Positions 39,430 to 50,585 of a stretch of 64,000 nt of DNA are shown here, one piece after another. Under the pieces are notes generated by a model. That model was not told where the DNA came from. It saw nothing but the letters and a program-made list of their open reading frames with translations, and ran no database searches. A program made the translations under genes and the position numbers. Numbering within the stretch: position 1 is the first letter of the stretch; each line of letters opens with the position of its first letter. Origin of the DNA: Desulfuromonas soudanensis (GTDB lineage: Bacteria > Desulfobacterota > Desulfuromonadia > Desulfuromonadales > WTL); NCBI RefSeq assembly GCF_001278055.1, contig NZ_CP010802.1, forward strand, positions 3,162,001 to 3,226,000, written 5' to 3'.

Positions 39430-40824
39430 CTAAGAATGGTTCGCTGCCAGTTGCCCGTCGTCGCCGCGCAGAGCGGCACAGACGGTTTCCATTTTCATGC
39501 CCCGGGACCCTTTGACCAGAATCCGGTCGCCGGGCTGCAGCATCCCCCGCACCAGGGCCACCGCCTCGCCGTGGTTTGTTGCCAGGAAGACCTTCTTCGC
39601 ATCCAGACCCCCCTTGAGGGCGCCCCGGGCCACGTCGGCGGCGTGAGAGCCGAGAAGAATGAGCAGGTCGCAGCGGCGGGCGGCCTCCGCCCCGACTTCG
39701 CAGTGGAGGTCGGCGGCGGCGCTGCCGAGTTCGAGCATATCGCCGAGAACGGCGATGCGCCGTCCCGCTCCTCCCATCTCGTCGAGGGTCTGCAGGGCGG
39801 CCTTGACCGAGAGGGGATTGGCGTTGTAGGTGTCCTCGATCATCCTGACGTCGCCAGGCAGGGAAACCAGCTCCATCCGACCCTGACAGGGGCAAAAGGA
39901 GCCGAGCCCGCGGGCGATGATCTCCCCGGCGACGCCGATGGCCAGGGCGGCAGCGGCGGCGGCCAGGGCGTTGCTGACATTGTGGCGTCCGGTCACCGGC
40001 AGCCGGACCGCGTAGGTTCCCTCGGGGAGAATCAGCCGAAAGGAAACCGCTTTGCCGCCGACTTCGATGGCCTCGGCGCGCACTTCGGCGTCTTTGGAGA
40101 CGCCGAAGAGGATCCGCCGCGCGCCGTTGGCCACGGGGAGTCCCGCCACCCGCTGGTCATCGGCATTGATCACCGCGGTTCCGCCGGCGGGGAGGGCCGC
40201 AAAGAGCTCTCCCTTGGCCCGGGCGACGCCGTCGAGGCCGTGAAGGGTCTCGAGATGGGCCTCGCCGACGTTGGTGATGATCCCGATGGTCGGTTGGGCG
40301 ATGGCGGCCAGGCGGGCGATTTCTCCCCGGGCGCTCATCCCCATCTCCAACACGGCCCAGCCGTGCGCGGGTTCGAGGCGCAACAGGGTGAGGGGGAGAC
40401 CGATCAGATTATTGAAGTTCCCTTCGGTTTTGAGACCCGGCCCGGTGAGGGCGAGGATTGCAGCCAGCATCTCCTTGGTGGTGGTCTTCCCCGAGGAGCC
40501 GGTGACGGCGGCCAGCGGTCCCGTCAGGGCGGTCCGGACCCCGGCAGCCAGGTCGCCGAGGGCGGTCAGGGTGTCGGCGACCCGCACTACCGGCAGGGGA
40601 AAACCTGCCACGACCTCTTCGCAGAGGCAGGCCGCGGCGCCACGCCGCGCCGCCTGGATCAGGAAATCATGACCGTCGAAATTGCCGCCGCGCAGTGCGA
40701 CAAAGAGGTCCCCGGCTCCCACACTCCGACTGTCGGTGGAGATGCCGGTGACCGTGCCTCTGGCGCCGGGGGGGAGGATTTTGCCGCCGGTGTAGGCGGC
40801 TATCTTCTGTATTTCGAGTTTCAC
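39430..40824 (-). CDS. murF: UDP-N-acetylmuramoyl-tripeptide--D-alanyl-D-alanine ligase
   Basis: Adds D-Ala-D-Ala, made by Ddl, to the UDP-MurNAc tripeptide. The 464 residues carry the N-terminal TGISTDSRSVGAGDLFVALRG recognition domain, the P-loop VTGSSGKTTTKEMLAAIL near residue 110 and EMGMSARGEIARLAAIAQP. EDTYNANPLSVKAALQTL, with the MurF-type YNANP, follows, then AVLGDMLELG. It overlaps the murE stop region by four bases, so the two are coupled. Confidence 0.98.
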   Translation of the reverse strand: MKLEIQKIAAYTGGKILPPGARGTVTGISTDSRSVGAGDLFVALRGGNFDGHDFLIQAARRGAAACLCEEVVAGFPLPVVRVADTLTALGDLAAGVRTALTGPLAAVTGSSGKTTTKEMLAAILALTGPGLKTEGNFNNLIGLPLTLLRLEPAHGWAVLEMGMSARGEIARLAAIAQPTIGIITNVGEAHLETLHGLDGVARAKGELFAALPAGGTAVINADDQRVAGLPVANGARRILFGVSKDAEVRAEAIEVGGKAVSFRLILPEGTYAVRLPVTGRHNVSNALAAAAAALAIGVAGEIIARGLGSFCPCQGRMELVSLPGDVRMIEDTYNANPLSVKAALQTLDEMGGAGRRIAVLGDMLELGSAAADLHCEVGAEAARRCDLLILLGSHAADVARGALKGGLDAKKVFLATNHGEAVALVRGMLQPGDRILVKGSRGMKMETVCAALRGDDGQLAANHS

Positions 40825-42335
40825 GGAGTCGTCTCCACCCGGGCCAGGGCCCGGCTCAGTTCCTCACGGTCGTCAAAATGAATGCGTTCACGGCCAAGGA
40901 TCTGGTAGTCCTCGTGCCCCTTCCCCGCCACCAGCAGGAGATCCCCGCCGCGGCTGACGTCGGCGGCAAAGGCGATGGCCTCACGACGGTCGGGAATGAC
41001 GATATACCCTTTGGCCCCGGAGGCGGCTTCCGCCCTGGTGAGGGGGCGCCGGTGCACCCGGGCGACGCCGGCGCAGACTTCGGCGATGATGGCGTCCGGA
41101 TCTTCGGTGCGCGGATTGTCGGAGGTGACCACGGCCAGATCGCTGCGGCGGGAGGCGATTTCCCCCATGACCGGCCGTTTGCTGCGGTCCCGGTCGCCGC
41201 CGCAGCCGAAGACGGTAATCATCCGCCGCGGCGCCAGAGCCGCCAGGGTGACCAGCACCTTGTCCAGGGCATCGCCGGTGTGGGCGTAGTCGACCAGCGC
41301 CATGACGCCCCGGCCGTTGTCCACCCGCTCGAGGCGCCCGGGAACCTGGGGGGCTTCGGAAAGACCGCGGCCGATCACCTCGGCAGAAAGTCCCAGGGCC
41401 ACCCCGGCGCCGATGGCGCAGAGGAGGTTCTGGAGGTTGAAGGCCCCGAGAAGGGGGGAGGAGAAGGAGACCGTCCCGCAGGGGGTGTCCACGGTGCCGG
41501 AAGTCCCCTCGAGGGTGGTCTTCACATCCAAAGGGTAAATGGCGCAGTCGGCCGAGCTGCCGCAGGTGAGGGGCGACAGAAGGAGGCCGGCCAGGCGCGC
41601 GCCGTAGGGATCCTCGACGTTGACCACCGCCCCCTCTTTCTGCAGGAGTTCGGTAAAGAGGCGGGTCTTGCTGGCAAAATAGTCGTCCATGTTTCCATGG
41701 TAATCGAGATGCTCGGGCGTCAGATTGGTGAAAACACCGACCTTAAAATGAACCCCGCTCACCCGGTGCTGCTCCAGGGCATGGGAGGAAACCTCCATGA
41801 CCAGGGCGTCGGCGCCCTGCCGGCGAAAGCCGGCCACACCCCGCAGCATGTCGATGGCCTCCGGGGTGGTGTGGAGGGAAGAGAGGATCTGGTCGGCGAA
41901 ACGGTAGTTGATCGTCCCGAAGACTGCCGGGCGATGCCCCGCGGCGCGCAGAATCGCCTCCACCAGATAGGTGACGGTGGTCTTGCCGTTGGTCCCCGTC
42001 ACCCCGACCACGGGGATGTCGGCGGTCGGATCGCCGAAAAAGGCCGCCGCCACCTGGGCCATGACCTGGCGGCAGTCGTCGACCACCACGGTCGCCACGC
42101 CCGGGGGGAGTTCCCGCTCTTTTTCCAAGAAGATCGTTTTCGCGCCCCGCTCCAGCGCCTGGTCGATGAAACGGTGGCCGTCGAGGGCCTGGCCGCGCAA
42201 CGCAAAAAAGGCACCCCCCGGCTCCACCGTCCGGGAATCATAGTGCAATCCCGTGACTTCGGTGTCCGGGGCGCCCTTGAGAAGGCATCCCTTCAGATTC
42301 TCGATTAGCGCTGAAATCGTCATAGAATCAATCAT
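40821..42335 (-). CDS. murE: UDP-MurNAc-L-Ala-D-Glu:meso-diaminopimelate ligase
   Basis: Adds the third residue of the peptidoglycan stem. The substrate-specificity loop SDNPRTEDP near residue 415 has the DNPR motif of meso-diaminopimelate-adding enzymes, so the wall should be the A1gamma type. The P-loop is VVGVTGTNGKTTVTYLVEAI near residue 115, followed by MEVSSHALEQHRV and TNLTPEHLDYHG. The ATG at 42335 (504 residues) is preferred; a second ATG at 42323 is also possible. The reading frame continues upstream into ftsI without any protein support. Confidence 0.97.
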   Translation of the reverse strand: MIDSMTISALIENLKGCLLKGAPDTEVTGLHYDSRTVEPGGAFFALRGQALDGHRFIDQALERGAKTIFLEKERELPPGVATVVVDDCRQVMAQVAAAFFGDPTADIPVVGVTGTNGKTTVTYLVEAILRAAGHRPAVFGTINYRFADQILSSLHTTPEAIDMLRGVAGFRRQGADALVMEVSSHALEQHRVSGVHFKVGVFTNLTPEHLDYHGNMDDYFASKTRLFTELLQKEGAVVNVEDPYGARLAGLLLSPLTCGSSADCAIYPLDVKTTLEGTSGTVDTPCGTVSFSSPLLGAFNLQNLLCAIGAGVALGLSAEVIGRGLSEAPQVPGRLERVDNGRGVMALVDYAHTGDALDKVLVTLAALAPRRMITVFGCGGDRDRSKRPVMGEIASRRSDLAVVTSDNPRTEDPDAIIAEVCAGVARVHRRPLTRAEAASGAKGYIVIPDRREAIAFAADVSRGGDLLLVAGKGHEDYQILGRERIHFDDREELSRALARVETTP

Positions 42336-42370
42336 CTTCCTACCTGCCCCGACAAATGTCAAAGCGTTTT

Positions 42371-44341
42371 TCAGCTTGGCGGTCCGAGCCTGACCCACAC
42401 CGGACTGCTGTAACGGATCGCCTCTCCGGCTGCCGGCGACTGTTCGACGACCCGCCCTGTCCCCGTGAGCTTGATGTTCACACCGGCGCGTTCCATGGTC
42501 TGCAGCACCTGGCGGTAGCTCATTCCGCGGAATTCGGGCATCGTCGGCGCCCCCCCCTCCCGGTTGCCGTTCTCTCCCTTCATCAGCGGCGGAAGGGAAA
42601 CGATCCCTGCCGACTCGGAGATCGGCGGCAGGGACGGTTTCCTCGCCTGTTGATTCGGGAGGATTTTCAGATAACTCAGGGACTGGCCGGCCACCCGGGA
42701 AAAGACCGGTGCAGCCACGACCCCGCCGTAGGTTGTCCCCTCCGGCTCGTCGATCACCACCAGAATCACCAGTTTCGGATCGTCTGCGGGGACGAAGCCG
42801 ACAAAGGAAGAAACCCGCTTGTCCACCGAGTACCCTCCGGTGACCGGATCGACCTTCTGGGCCGTTCCGGTCTTCCCCGCCACCTGGTATCCGGGGACCG
42901 TCGCCAGGGTTCCGGTCCCCCCTTCCTCGGTGGTCTCGATCAGCATCGCCCTCATCCGGGCGGCGACCTCGGGAGAGAGGACGCGGCGCACGACCTTGGC
43001 GGTCCGGTTCTGAACCGTTTGCCCATAGCCGTCGACAACCTTCTCGACGACGTAGGGCGCCATGAGATTGCCGCCGTTGGCGATAACGGCCGTCGCCGCA
43101 GCCAACTGCAGGGGGGTGACGGAGACCCCCTGGCCGAAGGAGATGGCCGCCAGGTCGAACTCGAACCACTGGGACGGCTTGCGCATCATACCGCTGACCT
43201 CGCCCGGCAAATCGATCTCGGTGCGCCGTCCAAAGCCGAAATCGCTGAGATAACGGAAGAGATTCTCCCGTTCCAAGGCCTTGCCGACCTTGGCAATACC
43301 GATATTGGAGCTGAACTTGAGAATCTCGGTGAGGTTGAGATATCCGTAGCCCCGGTGGTCATGGACGACCCGCCCCCCGACGGCGTAGTCACCCTTTTCG
43401 CAGTAGATCTTCTCCGTCGGGCCGATAACCCCTTCGTTGAGAGCGGCCGCCGCCAGGAAAATCTTGAAGGTCGATCCGGGTTCGAAGGTATCGCAGAGGG
43501 CGCGATTGCGCCACTGCTCCGGACGGTAGCGGTTGAAGGCGTTGGGGTTGTAGTCAGGCTGACTGGCCATGGCCAGAACCCGGCCGCTGGACGGGTCGAG
43601 GACGACGATGGTTCCCGCCTTGGCTCCGGCATTTTTAACCCCGACCGCCAGTTCCTTCTCGGCGATGTACTGCAGGTTGCGGTCGAGGGTCAGGTAAAGG
43701 TCGCTGCCGCGGCGTTCGCCGCGGACGACGGCATCGCCGGAGCCCATCCTCCGTCCGAGAGCGTCCTGTTCCATCACCAGGTACCCGCCCTGGCCGAGCA
43801 TGACCGAGTCGTACTGGAGTTCGACCCCCTCGAGGCCTTCGGGATCGAGCCCGGTGAAGCCGATCACCTGGGCGCCGATTTCCGAATTGGGGTAAAAACG
43901 GCGATGTTCCTTGGTGAAGCCGATACCGGCCAAACCGAGGGACCGGACCCGGTCGCTCTCGCGAAGGGAGGCCTTGCGCTTGAGCCAGAGAAAGTTCTTT
44001 TTCGACGTGAGGCGCGCCCGGATTGTCGCCACCGGCAGGGAGAGAGCGCTCGCCAACTCCCGCGCCGCCCTTTCGGGTTCGACAACCTTTGCCGGTTCGA
44101 CAAAGATGGAATCCATCTCGACGCTCAAGGCCATCTCCTCGCCGTGACTGTCGTAGATCGTTCCCCTCTGGGGCATGAGGGGGATGTTTTTCTGGTGCTG
44201 CCGCTCGGCCCGCTTCTGCCACTCCTCCTGGTTGAGGACCTGGAGCTGAAAGGCTCTCAGGGTGATAAGGACAAAGATCAGGATGAAGCAGATGCCGACC
44301 AGGCGGATGCGGATGCGGACCCACTTCTCCAGCGTTTCCAT
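42371..44341 (-). CDS. ftsI: Septal penicillin-binding protein 3 (FtsI) with PASTA domain
   Basis: Transpeptidase that crosslinks septal peptidoglycan. The 656 residues have one N-terminal transmembrane helix (LVGICFILIFVLITLRAFQL), then the PBP dimerisation domain (AERQHQKNIPLMPQRGTIYD). The transpeptidase active site has FEPGSTFKIF (Ser-x-x-Lys), SSNIGIAK (Ser-x-Asn) and AGKTGTAQK (Lys-Thr-Gly). The last roughly 60 residues (MPEFRGMSYRQVLQTMERAG...) form one PASTA domain, more often described in Gram-positive PBPs but also found in some delta-type proteobacteria. The start ATG shares one base with the ftsL stop. Confidence 0.97.
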   Translation of the reverse strand: METLEKWVRIRIRLVGICFILIFVLITLRAFQLQVLNQEEWQKRAERQHQKNIPLMPQRGTIYDSHGEEMALSVEMDSIFVEPAKVVEPERAARELASALSLPVATIRARLTSKKNFLWLKRKASLRESDRVRSLGLAGIGFTKEHRRFYPNSEIGAQVIGFTGLDPEGLEGVELQYDSVMLGQGGYLVMEQDALGRRMGSGDAVVRGERRGSDLYLTLDRNLQYIAEKELAVGVKNAGAKAGTIVVLDPSSGRVLAMASQPDYNPNAFNRYRPEQWRNRALCDTFEPGSTFKIFLAAAALNEGVIGPTEKIYCEKGDYAVGGRVVHDHRGYGYLNLTEILKFSSNIGIAKVGKALERENLFRYLSDFGFGRRTEIDLPGEVSGMMRKPSQWFEFDLAAISFGQGVSVTPLQLAAATAVIANGGNLMAPYVVEKVVDGYGQTVQNRTAKVVRRVLSPEVAARMRAMLIETTEEGGTGTLATVPGYQVAGKTGTAQKVDPVTGGYSVDKRVSSFVGFVPADDPKLVILVVIDEPEGTTYGGVVAAPVFSRVAGQSLSYLKILPNQQARKPSLPPISESAGIVSLPPLMKGENGNREGGAPTMPEFRGMSYRQVLQTMERAGVNIKLTGTGRVVEQSPAAGEAIRYSSPVWVRLGPPS

Positions 44342-44658
44342 CAGTTGACGGTAATCACCTGCTCGGGCGTCGGAAGACGCAGCCCCAGTTCGTTGCGGGC
44401 GACCGTCTCGATGCGCCCCGGTGAACGCAGGCTGGCGGCCTCGAGACGCAGACGCTGGGATTCCTGATCCACGATCCGCAGCTGCGCTTCGATGCTCGAA
44501 ATATCATACTCCAGGTGAACCACCTGCAGCCGGGACCAGACGAAAAAGAGGGAGACAGCCAGGAGGACGGTGACGAAGGCGAGGAGAGGAAGGAGACGGG
44601 GCCTCTGCAGTGCAAATCCGTTGATCTTGGGGATTCCCCCTAAAATAGTATCCGACAT
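44341..44658 (-). CDS. ftsL: Cell-division protein FtsL
   Basis: Small bitopic divisome protein that pairs with FtsB and activates FtsW-FtsI. The 105 residues start at the ATG at 44658 after AAGGAGGATAGC. A cytoplasmic N-terminus is followed by one transmembrane helix (LLPLLAFVTVLLAVSLFFVW) and a periplasmic leucine-zipper coiled coil (VVHLEYDISSIEAQLRIVDQ). ETVARNELGLRLPTPEQVI is the usual C-terminal signature. Identification rests on fold and position between rsmH and ftsI. Confidence 0.9.
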   Translation of the reverse strand: MSDTILGGIPKINGFALQRPRLLPLLAFVTVLLAVSLFFVWSRLQVVHLEYDISSIEAQLRIVDQESQRLRLEAASLRSPGRIETVARNELGLRLPTPEQVITVN

Positions 44659-44696
44659 GCTATCCTCCTTACCTCCCCAGCGGGAGAAAAATTTTA

Positions 44697-45641
44697 TCAG
44701 CAGCGCCGCACGCCCCGGAGAACTGCGCTCCGGGAGCGGGGATTGACCTCGACTTCGGCGGCCGAGGCCCGAATCCCCTTGCGGGTGAGGAGTTCGACCC
44801 GCGGCTGGTGGCCGCAGGTGCAGATCGGCAGGCGTGGGGGGCAGATGCACCCCTTGGACTCCTCCCGAAAAATCCGTTTGACGATCCGGTCTTCCAGCGA
44901 ATGAAAGCTGATCACCGCCAGGTGCCCACCGGGCCGGAGGAGGTCCAGGGCCCGGGTCACCCCGAGGGCGACATGATCGAGCTCCTCATTGACATGGATC
45001 CTCAGCGCCTGAAAGACCCGGGTCGCCGGGTGGATCCGCGACGGAACGTTGCCGCCGGGGATCGCATCCCGGACCAGGTCCGCCAGCTGGAGCGTGGTGA
45101 GAATCGGCGTCTCGCTGCGAACCTGAACGATGCGCTTGGCGATGCGCCGGCCGTACCGCTCTTCGCCGTATTCGAAAAAGATCCGCGCCAGCTCTTCGGC
45201 GGAGCTGCCGGCCAGAACCTCGGCGGCGGTCACACCGCGCGTCTGGTCCATGCGCATGTCGAGAGGGGCTTCACTGCGAAAGGAAAAGCCCCGGCTGCCG
45301 GCATCGAGCTGATGGGAGGAAACGCCGAGATCGAAAAGGATCCCGTCCACGGCGTCGATCTCCAACGCCTTCAGGACCTCCGTCGCCTCGGAGAAATTGC
45401 TGTGCCGCAGCACCGCCCGCGCACCGAAGGGAGCCAGGACCTCGGCGGCCTTTTTCAGGGCCTCGGGATCCCTGTCGAGGCCGATGAGACGGCCATCGGG
45501 GTCGGATGCCTCGAGAATCAGCCGGGAATGGCCGCCGCCGCCGACGGTCCCGTCAAGATAGATCCCCCCGGGGCGTGGTGCCAGCAGGGAAAGGACCTCC
45601 TCCGGCAGCACCGGGCTATGTTGGAATTGGCCGTCTTCCAA
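44697..45641 (-). CDS. rsmH: 16S rRNA (cytosine1402-N4)-methyltransferase
   Basis: SAM-dependent methyltransferase modifying C1402 of 16S rRNA in the ribosomal P site (formerly MraW). The 314 residues start MEDGQFQHSPVLPEEVLSLL. The SAM-binding motif is LDGTVGGGGHSRLIL, followed by FDLGVSSHQLD, the conserved DLGVSS segment. LAVISFHSLEDRIVKR and the terminal RSRSAVLRGVRR are typical. It lies three bases after the mraZ stop. Confidence 0.99.
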   Translation of the reverse strand: MEDGQFQHSPVLPEEVLSLLAPRPGGIYLDGTVGGGGHSRLILEASDPDGRLIGLDRDPEALKKAAEVLAPFGARAVLRHSNFSEATEVLKALEIDAVDGILFDLGVSSHQLDAGSRGFSFRSEAPLDMRMDQTRGVTAAEVLAGSSAEELARIFFEYGEERYGRRIAKRIVQVRSETPILTTLQLADLVRDAIPGGNVPSRIHPATRVFQALRIHVNEELDHVALGVTRALDLLRPGGHLAVISFHSLEDRIVKRIFREESKGCICPPRLPICTCGHQPRVELLTRKGIRASAAEVEVNPRSRSAVLRGVRRC

Positions 45642-45644
45642 GGA

Positions 45645-46097
45645 TCAGAATCCAATATCGGCAAGGGTTTGCGGATCGGCATCGAGACGGCTTTCGGCCT
45701 GCGCCCGAATTTCGGCGTGCTTGGACTTGCTCCAGATCATGATCTTGCCGGCCATCCCGACCACCACGATCTCGCGGATCTCACTCTCCAGACCGGCGTA
45801 GTCGCGGTGGGACTGGGAGAGCTGGATGCGGCCGACCTTGTCGAAGCTGCATTCGGTAGCCGGAGAAATGAGCGACAAATAGATGTCGTCCCGCTTCTGT
45901 CCCGGGTCGAGAGCCTCGACATTGCTCATTATTTTTTCCCACTCCGGCATCGGGTAGGCTACCAGTCCCCCCTTGTTCTGGGTGACCATCAGGCGCTCGT
46001 CGCCGCAGACGCGGCTCAACTCCTCGCGGAAGCGCGCCGGGATGCTGGCCCGCCCCTTGAGATCGATGGAATTGTTGTAGGCGCCCTGGAATTTCAT
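45645..46097 (-). CDS. mraZ: Transcriptional regulator MraZ
   Basis: AbrB-fold DNA-binding protein that regulates the dcw promoter and caps the cluster. From the ATG at 46097 it has 150 residues. The two swapped-hairpin repeats are NNSIDLKGRASIPARFREEL and GRIQLSQSHRDYAGLESEIREIVVVGMAGKIMIWS, each containing the D-x-K-G-R or related core. The longer in-frame reading upstream covers the promoter and is not coding. Candidate operator repeats lie just upstream. Confidence 0.97.
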   Translation of the reverse strand: MKFQGAYNNSIDLKGRASIPARFREELSRVCGDERLMVTQNKGGLVAYPMPEWEKIMSNVEALDPGQKRDDIYLSLISPATECSFDKVGRIQLSQSHRDYAGLESEIREIVVVGMAGKIMIWSKSKHAEIRAQAESRLDADPQTLADIGF

Positions 46098-46119
46098 CGC
46101 TTCTCTTGTCCCTAATTTA

Positions 46120-46172
46120 CACACTTTTACACTTTTTGGGGAAACTATAGCGACGCCCCTTACCCTTGTCAA
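46120..46172 (-). promoter_or_regulatory. dcw promoter and candidate MraZ operator
   Basis: On the minus strand TTGACA (46172-46167), exactly 17 bases, then TATAGT (46149-46144): a near-consensus sigma-70 promoter about 50 bases before mraZ. Just downstream, AAAGTGT and AAAGTGTG occur in tandem (46135-46120). AAAGTG repeats are reported MraZ boxes in mycoplasmas, whereas E. coli MraZ uses TGGG repeats, so the operator call is weaker than the promoter. Confidence 0.75.
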
Positions 46173-46216
46173 GGAGATTTCCCGTTTTCCAGGGACTTAG
46201 ATTCCCGACACAGACG

Positions 46217-46243
46217 AAAAAAAGCCCCCTGGGGAGGGGGCTT
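46217..46243 (-). terminator. Intrinsic terminator after the CNNM/CBS gene
   Basis: The stem AAGCCCCCT (46222-46230) / AGGGGGCTT (46235-46243) with a GGGG loop is followed on the minus strand by seven U residues. It isolates the dcw promoter from the upstream gene. Confidence 0.9.
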
Positions 46244-46275
46244 GGTGAGGTGAAACCCATGAGGAGGTAGGATGC

Positions 46276-47535
46276 CTACCCGGAAAGGGGGGGTTCCGGC
46301 AGGATCATCTCGATCTCCTCCACCCGGCGGTCGAGGACCTTGCGCACGGTGAAGACGGTTCCTGCCGACTCGCAGCTCTCTCCCTCCTGGGGAATCCTCC
46401 CCAGGGTCCGCAGCAGAAAGCCGGCGAGGGTATTGGAATGCTCCTCGGTGAGGTGGATGCCGAAGCGGCGGTTGATGGTGCGCAGGGAGGCGCTGCCGTC
46501 CACCAGATAGTGACGGGGAGCGATCTCGCGGAAGAGGACTTCCTCCACATCGTATTCATCCTGAATCTCGCCGACGATCTCCTCAAAGATATCCTCAAGG
46601 GTGACGATCCCCTCGACTCCCCCATATTCGTCGACCACCACCGCCATATGGACCCGCTTGCGGCGAAAGGACTGCAGAAGGGTCTCGATCCGTTTCGATT
46701 CCGGGACGAAATAGGGGGGACGGACGATGTCGCGCAGGGAGAACCCCTCGGGACAGCCGACAAAATTGAGAATGTCCTTGGAATGGATGATGCCGATCAG
46801 GCGGTCGAAGTCCCCCTCGTAGACCGGGAAGCGGGAGTGGTGAGCCTGCTGAACCAGCATCAGGGTCTCGGCGAAGGTGCTGCCGACCTCGATGCCGACC
46901 ATCTCGGTGCGGGGGATCATGACGTCGCGCACCCGGATCTGGGAGAGTTCGAAGACGCCGTGGAGCATGCGCCGTTGTTCCTTGGCCACAACCCCGGTCT
47001 TTTCGCCGACGGTGATCATGGAGCGGATCTCGTCCTCTGAGATGATGGGGCGCGCCTCCTCCCCCTTGATGAAATGGGTCAGGAGCCGCGAAAGCCCCGT
47101 CACCACCCAGACGACGGGGGTCAAGAGTCCCATGAAGAGATAGATGGGACGCAGTACGGCGAAGGAGACCTTTTCCGGGTAGCGGGCGGAGTAGGTCTTG
47201 GGGCAGACTTCGGAGAAAATCAGCAGCAGAGGGGTCAGAATCAGGATGGTGAGGATCTCCCCCCGCGCCCCGTAGAGGCCGACGAGAAAGGAGGTCGCGT
47301 AGACCGAGGCGGCGATGTTCACCAGGTTGTTGCCGACGAGGATCGTCCCCAGCAGGCGATCGGGGTGTTTGAGCAGCACGTTAAGGAGATCGGCGCCACG
47401 GTGCCTTTTCTCCACCAGATAGGCGACCCGCAACTTGTCGATGCTCAGAAGTGCGGTTTCGGAACCGGAAAAAAAGGCGGAAAGCACGAACAGCACGGCG
47501 AGGCCGAGGAGGTGCAGCAGTTGGTCATCGGTCAT
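46276..47535 (-). CDS. CNNM-domain plus CBS-pair transporter (CorC/HlyC family)
   Basis: Membrane protein of 419 residues. Four hydrophobic segments of the CNNM (DUF21) domain occupy about residues 1-155 (HLLGLAVLFVLSAFFSGSETALLS). A tandem CBS pair follows at about 200-330 (VRDVMIPRTEMVGIE and VAVVVDEYGGVEGIVTLEDI), and the C-terminal CorC/HlyC domain covers about 345-415. Homologues act as magnesium or sodium-magnesium transporters or modulators; the older hemolysin C name is misleading. GGAG lies eight bases before the ATG. It is divergent from ligA. Confidence 0.93.
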   Translation of the reverse strand: MTDDQLLHLLGLAVLFVLSAFFSGSETALLSIDKLRVAYLVEKRHRGADLLNVLLKHPDRLLGTILVGNNLVNIAASVYATSFLVGLYGARGEILTILILTPLLLIFSEVCPKTYSARYPEKVSFAVLRPIYLFMGLLTPVVWVVTGLSRLLTHFIKGEEARPIISEDEIRSMITVGEKTGVVAKEQRRMLHGVFELSQIRVRDVMIPRTEMVGIEVGSTFAETLMLVQQAHHSRFPVYEGDFDRLIGIIHSKDILNFVGCPEGFSLRDIVRPPYFVPESKRIETLLQSFRRKRVHMAVVVDEYGGVEGIVTLEDIFEEIVGEIQDEYDVEEVLFREIAPRHYLVDGSASLRTINRRFGIHLTEEHSNTLAGFLLRTLGRIPQEGESCESAGTVFTVRKVLDRRVEEIEMILPEPPLSG

Positions 47536-47661
47536 AGGTTATTCTCCAGAAACGATCTGCAAACGGCTGGAGTTTAACCCAAGGACCGCAAGAATACAAC
47601 GGAGTTGGCGCCGCCGTAATTGAATGATCACCCTCCTCTGTGATATAAGGCGCTGTAATAG

Positions 47662-50275
<2,614 letters not shown>

Positions 50276-50287
50276 AGAGGAAACAAC

Positions 50288-50566
50288 ATGAAATCTGTCA
50301 GGGCGACGGTCCGGATCAAGGGGCGGGTTCAGGGGGTCAACTTCCGTTATTTCACCCAGCGCACCGCCTGCCAGCACGGCATCACCGGCTGGGTGCGCAA
50401 TCTCCCCGACGGCGACGTCGAGGCCCTCTTCGAAGGGACGCAGAGCGCGGTGCAGGCGGTCATCGACTGGTGCCGCAGCGGCCCGGCCGCCGCCCAGGTC
50501 GACGAACTCCTCATCGACTGGGAGGATTTTCGCGGCGAGTTCGACTCCTTCGAGGTCCACCGCTGA
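50288..50566 (+). CDS. acyP: Acylphosphatase
   Basis: Small cytosolic enzyme hydrolysing carboxyl-phosphate bonds. The 92 residues have VRIKGRVQGVNFRYFTQRTACQ, which carries the catalytic Arg of the G-x-V-Q-G-V-x-F-R motif, and GWVRNLPDGDVEALFEG, which carries the catalytic Asn. AAGAGG precedes the ATG. Composition returns to the genome norm here, just past the AT-rich segment. Confidence 0.95.
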   Translation: MKSVRATVRIKGRVQGVNFRYFTQRTACQHGITGWVRNLPDGDVEALFEGTQSAVQAVIDWCRSGPAAAQVDELLIDWEDFRGEFDSFEVHR

Positions 50567-50585
50567 GACGACGCCCAAAAGGGAG

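Noticed and set aside
41800-43169. Long N-terminal extension of murE in the same frame
   Set aside because: The upstream frame overlaps ftsI antiparallel to no known domain and is Arg/Gly-rich; MurE starts at the conserved N-terminus at 42335.
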